Origin: Nymphaea colorata
Taxonomy: Eukaryota > Streptophyta > Magnoliopsida > Nymphaeales > Nymphaeaceae
Assembly (NCBI RefSeq): GCF_008831285.2
Contig: NC_045141.1
Coordinates: 20,270,848-20,334,847 of the forward strand
DNA length: 64,000 nucleotides
Direction of reading: 5' to 3'
Below the pieces are notes generated by a model. The model had not been told where the DNA came from. It ran no database searches and saw only the letters and a program-made list of their open reading frames with translations. Positions 49,752 through 60,083 of the stretch are shown here, piece after piece; within the stretch, counting starts at the first letter, position 1; each line of letters begins with the position of its first letter. The translations under genes and the position numbers were made by a program.

Positions 49752-49975
49752 AAGCTCGGGCTCGACTCGGCTCATGTGCAGCCCTACCACCAAGGGCTTT
49801 GGGTCAGCTCGAGACCAGCTTTGACGAACCTTGGGCCGGCCCAGCTTGACTCGAGTTCGAGCTCGAGCTGGGCAAGCTCGGGCTCGACTCGGCTCGTGTG
49901 CAGCCCTACCACCAAGGGCTTTGGGTCAGCCAGAGACCAGCTTTGACGAACCTCAGGCCGGCCCAGCCTGACCCG
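49752..49975. repeat. 122-bp tandem duplication of the inner hAT right end plus flank
   Basis: AAGCTCGGGCTCGACTCGGC starts at 49752 and again at 49874. Each copy runs through the element end (GCAGCCCTA), the target site CCACCAAG and about 70 bp of flanking DNA (GGGCTTTGGGTCAG ... GGCCGGCCCAGC). Small differences separate the copies. Confidence 0.88.
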
Positions 49976-50653
49976 ATCCCCAGCCTTAAGTGGAGTGTAG
50001 ACGATCACTCTTCGCTCGTTGCCTACTCTCAACCTGATCGAGCGACAACAAAGCAAAATCGAGGGGCTCCTAAGGCTGTTGCGGAAACCACCCTCATTCT
50101 ATTTCTGAAGTCAAGTAGGCGAACCTACAGGGCTTCAGTAGGGTTGACGAGGGATAAAATAGAGTAGAGCGCTCTGCCTTTCCAATGGAACCGAGATCAG
50201 GCATGGCTTCTTTGGCTAGAAGCGCCTTCATAGCGCAAACCAAAGCTCAGGCCAGACCCCCTTCCCACCATAAAAGGACACTAATAGGCGCCTATGGATG
50301 TTTTGTCGTTCAATTAGCCTCGTAAATGATTAACAAGCTACCATATGTAAAGTTAACTGTTGAACATCAAATTAAGTATAATTTATTATTATTTTTCTAA
50401 AAGATAATTTCGTACATGACACCTTGTGAATCATGAAACAAACTAATTAATTATATAACTCATAAGCAATTCACAGCCCTCTCATCCTCTCATTTACTTT
50501 ACACCACATATTATATGGATCCATATTCAAAGGGCTGAAGGAAAAAGGTCGTACAACAAATGCCAAAAACAGTAAGGAAGTGCCAAGCAAGGAACGTAAC
50601 AGGTGACAAAATATGCTGACTCAACGTGAGGGGAGCCATGCACAAGGGCCCTA

Positions 50654-50961
50654 TAAGGAGTCGGGCTCAGGCCAACTAGAAACACGAGTTCGGGCCTTAC
50701 AAGACGCCTAAAACCCGAGTTTGGGCTCGACCCGATTAAAATTAAAAAATATATAATTTTTAATATAAAATAATATATAAATATAATTAATTGTAATAAA
50801 ATATTATAATTATATATAAAATTAATATTAATAAAATCTTATCAAGTCCAACTGAAATTAGTCGGGCCCCACCCGGGCCGGTCCGATGCATTTTTTTTTG
50901 GCTCGAGCTCAGACCCGAGTCTGACCGGGTACCCAGGTACTCGATCCGATGCCCATGCTTA
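50654..50961. mobile_element. Possible degenerate hAT-like element
   Basis: GC-rich ends (TAAGGAGTCGGGCTCAGG on the left; TAAGCATGGGCATCGGATCG as complement of the right) surround an AT-rich core with repeated ATATAAT. The composition and the GATGCCCATGCTTA end resemble hAT MITEs. The flanks agree at only about 5 of 8 bases. Confidence 0.35.
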
Positions 50962-51103
50962 GGGCTAGAGTACTATGGTCTAATCAAAAGAACTTGGCAG
51001 CCATTGAGGAGATATCATGAAGAGGCTGAAGTCTTTCTTATTTTTCCTCTTTTAAAAGGATCAGGGCTATTTTTGGACTTAAGTGGAAGGATATACCCAT
51101 GAA

Positions 51104-51322
51104 CTAGAGCGTCATGCATCTACTTTTGCAATCTATATAAGAGTAACACCTACAGAAATCTAACAGACTATAGAGTTTTACCCCAATCCAAAAAAAAACT
51201 TGGTATAATGACTTGATCGCGGAATAACACAAAGTTTGTGGATCAACAGGTTCTGGAACTGAAGACAGAGGCACAACGAAAAGCAATAACCATATTAACA
51301 AACAAGTCAATTTCCTAGACAT
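51104..51322 (-). CDS. Small hypothetical Cys-containing secreted-like peptide (72 aa), doubtful
   Basis: The frame begins MSRKLTCLLIWLLLFVVPLS, which looks like a signal peptide, followed by VPEPVDPQ and a Cys-containing tail (C32, C58, C60, C66 and C70 in the mature part). No family recognised and no promoter or homologue is visible. It may be a chance frame in spacer DNA. Confidence 0.2.
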   Translation of the reverse strand: MSRKLTCLLIWLLLFVVPLSSVPEPVDPQTLCYSAIKSLYQVFFWIGVKLYSLLDFCRCYSYIDCKSRCMTL

Positions 51323-53272
51323 GTAAACCCCGATTTTAGCATCATCCCAACACCAATATCCTTGTTGATAGCCAATCCAAGAAAATCACATTGATGGATG
51401 GCTTCCCCTTCGAATTTATGTTTATTATAATTCCTGAGATGCAAATCGCATGCACATGATAAAATTTATAATCAGAGGCTTACAACATAACTTTTTTTCG
51501 GGGCTGAAAAATAGTCTGAGGTAGAGGAATGGAGCTAATTGATGAGGTATATGCAGTAAAAAGAAACGAGTTTGCTCGATGCATGTGGTAAAGAAGCATG
51601 AGCTAACAACGATAAACTGGTTTCAACACGAAAGCAATGTGCTTTTCTTTCCAGTAAATCATTTTGTTCAAAAGGGCTTTGGCCAGGAAAAGAGAGGCTA
51701 AGTGCTATCGTCACCTACAGATACATAGATCTGTTCACTCTCATCCACGATCATTTTGGAAATACTTAACATTAGAGGAGTAAGCAGTTTTGAGATTTAA
51801 CCATTGCCATGCAAACTTTTTTAAAAAATCAAAGGATCTTTACTTGCCATCCTCCCCATAGTTGGATGCAGTTTTATGTCCTTCCTTGATGCAAAACCTT
51901 CCCCACTTTCAAGATGATAACCTAGTAACAAAAGAATCAAATATTTTTGTCATAGAAAAAAGTCGACACTGGCTGGCGGGAGCTTTGAGGTAGAAAGAAG
52001 ATTGCTTTTCATTTTCAGGAACAAGAGGTACTTGGAGGTTGAACCTCAACTTATTCACATTAATATATAAACTTCCACAGCTAGAAACTGAAAGTCCATC
52101 ACCAACATGACTTGATTCATTCCTTTGATGTGACATGAAGGTGATGACATCTGTCGCATGGCTTGCCATGTGATTATGTCGCTCTAGTACCGGGAAACAA
52201 TATATAATTCTTTTTTTTTTTCCCTTTGGATTCGTCAGGAAAGCTGCAGAAGGAAGAATCTGCAGAAACATCAGCAGAAGAGGTTGAAGCTTAGGACTTG
52301 TGCATGCTAACACCATAGTCTTTTCTATCACATGCTTGTTACTGTCCCATCCAACTTCATAACCATTTTGAGCATCATGATTCTCCTGATTATTTCATCG
52401 ACCCGGAATCTCACTGTCCATTACAATTTCCTTGGTCTGATCGGTTAATAGTAAGTATTCTTGTTCCTTAACAGCCATCAATATTCTTACTGAATGATTG
52501 TCTCCTTAGGAGTTAGGACTAAAAATTTTCTCTTAGTTGAGAGTAAAGAAATCTGCAGTTACATTGAGAGTTTCCTAACCAGAGGAGTTCCCTGTTAAGA
52601 CCACTGACCACAGTGTACCATCCCATCTTCCAGATTCCCTCTTGAAGTGCAAGGAACAGGTTCTCTGTAAGTTAGTGCTACAGCACATTTGCCAATGTGC
52701 TAGTAATAAAGTTCCTCTGATCAATCCATCGTTATCTAACCTTGCCCTTGAGCTTGTGCACTCTTCACATTACACCTCTAGTTATTTTTTCCATGTCTCA
52801 CTGAACTATTCTGCATTCTATTTGATTCCTCTTATTCCTTTTGCGAATTAAGTGAAAACCGCGTGCACACATGTGTGCTCCCGTCTTATCAGAATATAGA
52901 GAGCAGAAGCCATCAAATTAATGTGGGCACACATGGGGTGCCAGCTTGTTTCTTCTTTTCTTGGATTATCATGAATCTGGGATATTTAATTTGGAGACAG
53001 TGACATGGCCATGACACATTTTTCCACTTACAAGTTTATAACAAATATGCTTTTCCTGTCATACCAGATTAAAATAAGTAAACGGTTCAATTGCATGAAG
53101 CCAGCAAAGGCAGATGACCATGGTAAAGAAATGAAACATCTCTGCAGGAACGCCGTTACCACTTGACATTGACTTCCCGTTTTCTTTTCCTTTCTAATCC
53201 TACATTGGAGATGCCAAGGCAAAACCAGTTTTTCAAGCTTATTTAAGTACCCGTCAATGATCCTTTAGGCGT

Positions 53273-53338
53273 GCACACACACACAGACACACAGACACAC
53301 ACACACACACACACACACATACACACATATATATATAT
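53273..53338. repeat. (CA)n(TA)n compound microsatellite
   Basis: CA run with CAGA interruptions, ending in a short TA run. Confidence 0.95.
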
Positions 53339-54270
53339 GGTCTTTAATCTAGTCTAAGATCACATGTGTTGCTTGCACGGTCAAAATGACATGCACTGTC
53401 ATGAAAGTGGTCCCTCATAGGCCAATTTGATCTTTCACAATTAGCAGTACATCCCACTTACCTTAGTGCCATTTCAAACAGAGACTTAGCCATAGCTAAG
53501 CGCTATAGAATTTCACAAGTTGCTGGTTGGCAGTGGGAAAGTCCACAGGTTATGTGCAAACATCCTTTACAGGTCACATGTGGAGGGACTGATGTTGGAT
53601 TTTCTTCGACGCAACATGCTGATGCTGTACCACATACATTGCACCTTAAAGAATTTGCTGTTTAGGATCTAGAGGACGATATTGCAGGATAGAAGTTCTC
53701 ATAAAGATGTCAATCGAATCCTTGTTGTCGAAAACTACATACATTGAATCGAGCGAATGATTCAACATGCAACAACCTGTTCACTCGTCCTTTTGAAAGG
53801 TCTGCAACATGAAATGCCACCACCATGATCATCATCAAGAATGATCCCATTCACATGGGCTCTGTGTTAAAAGACAGACCCTGTTCATTTTCTGCAGTGA
53901 ATGCAGAAAGACTGCACTGACGTATGATTTCTTTCGTTCCTCAATCCTTTTCAGCGTCGCAACTTGGTGAAGACTTTGGGCGTGAGGTTTTGTCTTGTTG
54001 AATAATTTCAAGAATTCAATTGCAAGCAGGGTCCCTAGTTTCATGGCCTTTTCTTGTACAAGGTGAGCGAGTGAAAGATGCCAACGTACTGAACGGGTCC
54101 CACGAAAAAGGAGATGGCAAACTATGTGCTTGATAGCTTTGGTCTGGCATGGTCATTGAAGCTAGACCATGTTAACTCCTTCATGACGAAAGCAACTAAA
54201 CATTTTTTTCTTTGATGGCGCAAAACCTCAAGGACCAAACCATCTGACGACTTGTTTCTCGAGAGAATAA

Positions 54271-54388
54271 CGTCTGGTTGAGTCTAGAGTGTCATGACAG
54301 CTCCATTGAAAAGCATAACGGCAGTTTGTAACGTCTGGTTGAGTCTAGACTGTCATGACAACTCCATTGAAAAGCCTAAGGGCAGTTT
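54271..54388. repeat. 61-bp tandem duplication
   Basis: CGTCTGGTTGAGTCTAGA starts at 54271 and 54332; the copies differ at a few positions and both end in GGCAGTTT. Confidence 0.9.
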
Positions 54389-54958
54389 TTATTCTGTACA
54401 AGAAAGGAAAAAGAAGGAAAGGAAGATGACTGCCCCTGTAAATAGACTTGTGTTGGGGTTATGTCTGAAGAGTCAAAAAGGAGAACAGAACAGAAACATG
54501 TTTTTCATGAAAAGATGGGTTTAACTTTTCTAGTGGGAGTTTGGTCCAAAGCATATCCCCAGATATTTATGTGTCATTTAGAAGTATGATATTCCCATAA
54601 AAATTGGCACTAGCTTAGTGACTCCACTACTACTTAATGCGTTTAAGTCATGTCTAGTATGAATCGAAGAGTCTGCTTCGAAACTGCTTCAGCACTAAAC
54701 GCAATTCCTCGGTCACCGTAGTTACTGTTGCACATTTGTAGGTTGATTAATCCACCGGACTCTATCTCCATCTCTCTCTCTCCCCATATACACGGGTGGG
54801 TTTGTGATTTAAATCGTTCAAAATTATGGTCCCGTTGGTACATCTTGAGAACGACGTACCAACATGGGACTGGAAGAAAAGATGAAAGGATCGATCAGCA
54901 GATAGAGAGGCACATCAGTTGTGTGTTACCTTGCAATTCGAAGGCCTAGAGACAGTTC

Positions 54959-55117
54959 AGAAAACTCTTACAGCTATACAACAGGAGAGAGTAGAGTTTA
55001 GAAAACCTCTAATTACTGCTATCTATGTAACAGGACAGAAAGTAGAGTTTGGAGAAACTCTTGCTGCCATATAACAGGAGAAAGTTTAGAAAACTTCTTA
55101 CTGCCATCTAACAGGAA

Positions 55118-55120
<3 letters not shown>
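54959..55120. repeat. Four imperfect tandem units (~35-50 bp)
   Basis: Each unit has AGAAAACT(C/T)(T/C)T-like starts, a GC(T/C)AT core and AACAGGA(G/C/A)A, most followed by AGTAGAGTTT. Directly followed by a (GA)n tract at 55120-55155. Confidence 0.75.
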
Positions 55121-55158
<38 letters not shown>

Positions 55159-55265
55159 ATCAGATTCCTTCTAACTCGATGCTGCAGTTAAAAAAGCCAA
55201 AAATATCGAAATCATTGCGTACAGTTTATATCTTTAGAAAAATAGAGAGAGAGAGAGAGAGAGAG
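55120..55265. repeat. Two (GA)n microsatellites
   Basis: GA runs at 55120-55155 and 55244-55265, separated by about 90 bp of unique sequence. Confidence 0.93.
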
Positions 55266-57839
55266 CGGATGCGTTTTTTTCAGCGTGCTATCTGCAAAAG
55301 TTATAATTTAAAATCTACAAAAGCCTGCTCACACCGAAGAGTAAAAAAAAGGAAAGGAACAATTTGCATTTATTTTTTGATTTCACCATATATTACGGAG
55401 TACAAGGTTGTCGGCCACCAATTCTGCAACTTGTCTGCCGAACCTTGTTATGTGCGACCAACGGTTCATCCTTACAAGGTTTTAGATCTGGAAATAATGT
55501 GGCCCCATTATTATTGAAGCATGCACCACTTCTGTAGGGAACCGTGCAAATATAAAATGAAAGAATTTATTGGGTTTCTCCAATTCATGTAAAAAGTCTT
55601 GTTAATTTTTCTTTCTTATGGATTTCTTCTGATAGCTGGTGTTTCTTGCTCTCAACTTTGGATGCTCGCGTTCCCTTCCCTGCCAGTTTGTACCACATTA
55701 ACACTTTTTCATGGTACTTGGGGTTTAACTCGTAGTAAATGAGCCTATAAGGTAGTCTGGTTCTTGAAGGATTAACCAGTCAAGAAAAAAGAAAGAATTT
55801 TGATTTGCAATAACATATTAATTAGGAGGGAGTTTGGGTGAGTGGGAGGAGAAACCCACCACCTGATGAGAGTCAAAAGCACGCCAAGGTGTAGGGCTAC
55901 ATTGATGTCTCGGAGTTTTTTGACATTGAAACCTAATGTCAAGATCTTTTCTGCTTTGATACAAATGCGATGTTCAGGAAACCATTAATATACTTCTCTA
56001 ATGTAACTTGGATGTCCAAAACATTGTTTTACTACTTCCATATAACATTTATAACCAAGTTCTTGTGCTATAATTAAAAGTGTTTATATATGAGGAAAAT
56101 TTGAATTTTAGCATGCATGAGCAAGGGGCATGCAGTTGCAAAAGATTGATACCTGTAATACTTTTGATGAGTATTATTTTGGCATGATTTCTTTTTCTTT
56201 TGCAAGAAATAGGAGGAAGCTATCAATGTTGAGTGGTATGCTTTCACAACGTGCAGACACTATTTGACACCGGACACTAGAATGCCAAACCGATGAAAAT
56301 TTATCTTGGTAGAGAGGAAAATCTAGCATGCTTTTGCAAATTAATAATAGTTCATACATCTTTGACGTGTTAAGACTTACAACCACTGCTACTTAAAAGC
56401 ATGTACTGGTAAATAAAGCATCGTAACGCTATAAATTAGTTAGAAGATTCTTTTAGTAATCAGTTGCTGCTACCAACTAACAGTGCCATACACAGATATA
56501 GCACCTTGATGATTATTGCATTTGTGTCACTTTTTTGAGTTTCTAAGTACTCACGACAACTCATGGGCTACGACATGATTGACGATGCTTTGCAAGTCTT
56601 AATTGTTCCTTTCATTAGCCTTTAACTAATTAAAAAACAAAAACCAAATATGCCAGGTCATCTGGACGCAAGATTGCAGCAAATCCAGTAAATGAAAGAA
56701 CTAAGCAACTGTGATCCTTTTTGAGGTTTTCTTGCAGAAGCAATTTAGAATCAAGCAAATGGTGATAATTCATCTCGGCCTAAGCATAGCCCTTAAACAA
56801 ATCAATTTAATTAAGCATTGTTTAAGTTTGCTCATAATGGCATGTAAGGTGAAAACCAATGAATTGGCCACCAAGTACAGTTGATCGAGTTGACTATAGC
56901 AGGGTGAAAATGGTGATAAGAAGCATGCATGGTCAAGATCTCGTCAGTTGATGGGAATATTACATTGTGGGGAGAGGGAGAGTGGCTGAGGACCACCATA
57001 CTGGTAGAAAACAAATTAACTGTGGCCTCTCGTTGCCTAGGCCAGGAACTTTCAACCAAGGGAAACCATAAACTCCTCTGCCCTCAATTTAAAATCCTGC
57101 TCACACTAGGGCTACAAGGTCACATGCAAATGACAAAGCCGTACCCAACCCATATTTTACATGTGACCCTTCTATGGATTTCTGGCTTCACAATAAATGG
57201 ACCCTTTGAATAAGTAAAACTGTATAAAAATTCTATAAAATCTAACATATAGTTAATCAGCAAAGATATAAAGACTAGCTAGATGGTATATAAGATTAAA
57301 GTATGGCTACATCCTTTTTTTTTATATGTGTGTGTTGACCTAAAGTAAACTCTTCATCTTTGGTGTACTCCGTTAAGAAATGTGTGCAATAGGCAACGCT
57401 ACTAAAAAAATATAGTTTGGCACGTTTCCCCAATTATTCCAAGCAAAAAAGCACCTATGAAGTTCTCCTACGTTACACCTCTCCCTTTCAGCTACTTAAT
57501 CTATTGCGATTCAAAATTTTCACTAGTTGATCTACATTCAGAAACTAGAAGAAAAAAAGGAACTACGAAGACTGGGTCATATGCCTGGGAAAGTATTTTG
57601 GCTCACTGTGTTTTCCCTCAAGAGCACATGATGGCGTTGGGGTACTTCATGAATATTTTTATGTAATGACGACGTGTGCCAATTAAACTAGTGACAGACA
57701 CGAGCTAAATCACCCTTGAATTGGTTCAGTGAGAAAATAATTGATTAACTATTCTAGCGATGATGTGTGTGTCTGCTAGAGAGAGAGAAAGAGAGAGAGA
57801 GAGAGCCGATAAAATGATAATGTATATCAAAATTGGGGG

Positions 57840-58560
57840 ACAAGACGTTCCCTATATACAAAAATTGGGGACAAGAAGTCCCCTAGTTACAGTAACAAAC
57901 CGCAAGACAAAAGCAAAAGAGGAAGTATAAATACAACGTACAGAAAAACAAAAAAATGAGTAGAAAAAGAGTAGAAGGACGAACCGACATCAACTCCCAG
58001 TCGCAGAAAGAGGACGACGTCGCAGCTGAATGGCAAAATGAACATCTCCCTGCACAAGCCGAGCCACAGACTCCGGCAAAGAGAAGGTGCCCATGAAGAC
58101 CCTGTTGTTGCGCTCCTCCCAAAAAACACGGTCCCAGGAAACAGACAAATTGGGGAAAGAACAAAAAGAAAAAGAAGACGAATAGAAGGTAAGTCTGTAA
58201 GGCTACCAACAAGGGAAAGCCAGACAGAGACAATGACACTAAAGAAGAAAGGACGAGATGTAAAAAGGTGGACCCGAGACTCAGCTGCGGTGAGACAGAT
58301 GGAACATTGGTTAGCTAAACTGATTTCAAGGCGCTGTAAGTGGTCAAAAGTATTAATGTGGTCAGCAAGAAGAAGCCAAGCAAAAGCAATGGCACGAGGA
58401 GAGGGGCCAGGGAACCAAAGGGATCGGGGTGGAAGCGACGCAACGAAAGAACCAAAGGAAGCCAGGTAACAAGAAGAAAAGGTAAAACTCCGGGTAAGTG
58501 AAAGAGGCCAAACGATGGAAGGTCGCGGATGAAAAGAGGAAGAGCGAAAAACATGTCACA
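57840..58560 (-). mobile_element. LINE (non-LTR retrotransposon) 3' fragment with zf-RVT-like region
   Basis: On the minus strand, fragments in shifting frames match the C-terminal zinc-binding region of plant LINE reverse transcriptases: AFAWLLLADHINTFDHLQRL, ISLANQCSICLTAAESRVHL, then FWEERNNRVF, and a tail ending ARLVQGDVHFAIQLRRRP to a stop at 57990-57992. The frame breaks between segments, so the copy is dead. Only the 3' part of ORF2 is present. The 5' limit is uncertain; the 3' end abuts sequence with repeated 'ttggggacaag' and a GA run (57778-57805). A GA-rich tract (58565-58610) borders the other side. Confidence 0.7.
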
Positions 58561-59811
58561 CCAAAAGTGAGAGGGAGAGAGAGAGAAAGAGGGGGGAGAG
58601 AGAGAGAGAGAACTTGTGCTCTCAAAAGAATAAGCTCAGTTAATTCCTAGGTCATCGGTTCAGTCTTTTTGGAGACTAATATATTAAACTGAGTCATGAC
58701 TCAAACCTTTCCATTAATTATGGAGAATTCCAATCGCAATGATGCTTGGGTACATCTAGATTCAGAAAACACATTACAATAATGTTGACCATTTTCCAGA
58801 GAACTTAGCGGTTCACAGGGAAAATAATTTCAGGAACAGAACAAAAATAGTTAAAATGTATAATGACCCCTTGTTTTGGACGTATATATTGATGACAACT
58901 ATCATGAGCAGAAGAAGATGACATATCCAGACTTCAAAATATGGTTTGCAATTTGACTGAACCACGTGTTGGATGGAAGGTTATCATCAGATTTTCAAAT
59001 AATTCAACTGTAAACCTAAAGAAGAAAGAAAAAAAAAACGACGATCGATAAAATTTCGATGTTGCAATGATTTATAAGCTCTCCCCCTTTACTGTTTTTG
59101 TCTCAAAGTCGGTCACTTGGCTATCAAAAATGTTGAGAGAGGTACGCAGTGACACGGGAAAGGTGGTCCATTGTCTAATTAAATTCATAGGATTAGGGGA
59201 ATAATGGATCAATGCTAGTACATTCTGTTGGCACTAGAAGAGGAAAGAAGATGGCGTACGTCTTTCACAACTCTCCTTTTTGGTTGCCTTCAACGGCGTA
59301 CCAATAACTGTATGTGCTAAAGAAACTGATTCGGAATCATGAAGCAAAAAAAGACCAAATCGAGTAAAATGTTCCTCTTTCATTTACCCAAGTCGCTATC
59401 CCTTCTGGCTTAGATCTTCCATTGGAAATCTGAGATGGCGAAATTATCAAATCATAAGGTGCTGGGCTTGTCCAGTTGGCTGTAAACGAGAGAAATCTTG
59501 GTCCACATGACATGAATTGATTTTGATGGTATTATTTTACATATGTAGTTGTTTACCAATGTAAACTTATAATATCAAAGATGCCTCCAATTCATTATGA
59601 CATAATGTGACCATGCTAGCACCTTTGCCCTTTTGAAGAGTTTTTTGTTTTTAGGGGAGACAGGCAAAGACACTATTTTACTTTTCTCCATTTTAATTTT
59701 ATTCATTTTCAGCAATTATTTTTCTTGGTAACCATATGATAACTTTGTCTGTTTTTCTTTGTCTCTGTCTTAAATCCTAATAATAGAGAAATCATTCTTA
59801 GGATGGGAGAT

Positions 59812-60083
59812 CACTTGGCAGCACATAGAGTCAAGCCAACTCAAAGCCAGCTCGAGTAAGCTCATTTAATCTATGTTATTTATTTTTTTTGTAGTTTTTA
59901 AATTTAAAACTAAGAAAAGAGATTAAGTCAAATGGAGAGTTGACAGAGTCAAGCTCAAGCTAAACTCAGTCTATCATGTCGAGCTCGAGATGACCTTGTA
60001 TAACTCGAACCGAACAATACATGAGGCGAGTTGAGTCGAGCTGACTGAGCTCGAGATTGACTCGGCTCATGTACAGTCCTAAC
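59812..60083. mobile_element. Possible hAT-related relic with GAGCTCGA repeats
   Basis: The right end reads GGCTCATGTACAGTCCTA, whose complement TAGGACTGTACATGAGCCGA closely resembles the inner hAT end at 49786. Internal GTCGAGCTCGAG and GAGCTCGAG motifs agree. The left end near TTGGCAGCACATAGAGTC is degraded and no target duplication is visible. Confidence 0.45.

Larger units (their letters stand above)
46522..49786. mobile_element. Inner hAT element (3.3 kb) with GAGCTCGA subterminal repeats and decayed transposase
   Basis: The left end TAGGGGTGCACAACGAGTCG and the reverse complement of the right end, TAGGGCTGCACATGAGCCGA, are hAT-type terminal repeats. The flanks are CCGCCAAG (46514-46521) and CCACCAAG (49787-49794), 7 of 8 identical. 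Both subterminal regions are dense in CGAGCTCGAGCTCGA motifs, the right one with a 37-bp tandem repeat around CTATGCATAG (from 49681). A pyrimidine-rich leader (46780-46900) precedes the transposase remnant on the plus strand. The right end is duplicated, so the original end may be the second copy at 49908. Confidence 0.82.
45588..49988. mobile_element. Outer hAT element (4.4 kb) with perfect 8-bp target duplication, carrying a nested hAT
   Basis: Flanks AGTGGAGT at 45580-45587 and 49989-49996 are identical. The ends TAAAGGGTGGACAATGGATC and, on the other strand, TAAGGCTGGGGATCGGGTCA form a diverged inverted repeat (about 16 of 22 with one gap). Outside the nested element it contributes about 0.93 kb on the left and only about 0.1-0.2 kb on the right, so it was itself a short non-autonomous element. 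The left part holds a CT/CA/TA microsatellite (45748-45820), a GC-rich segment (45890-46250) and a (TA)26 tract (46264-46316). Confidence 0.72.
49997..57839. other. Gene-free region with small repeats
   Basis: No conserved coding exon recognised on either strand in 7.8 kb. It holds a possible hAT relic (50654-50961), one short frame with a signal-like start (51104-51322), a minus frame of 140 codons at 51909-52331 without similarity, a CA/TA microsatellite (53273-53338), two small tandem duplications, and GA runs. Confidence 0.6.

Noticed and set aside
51909-52331. 140-codon minus frame
   Set aside because: No recognisable domain, no splice partners or homologous segments nearby; treated as spacer.
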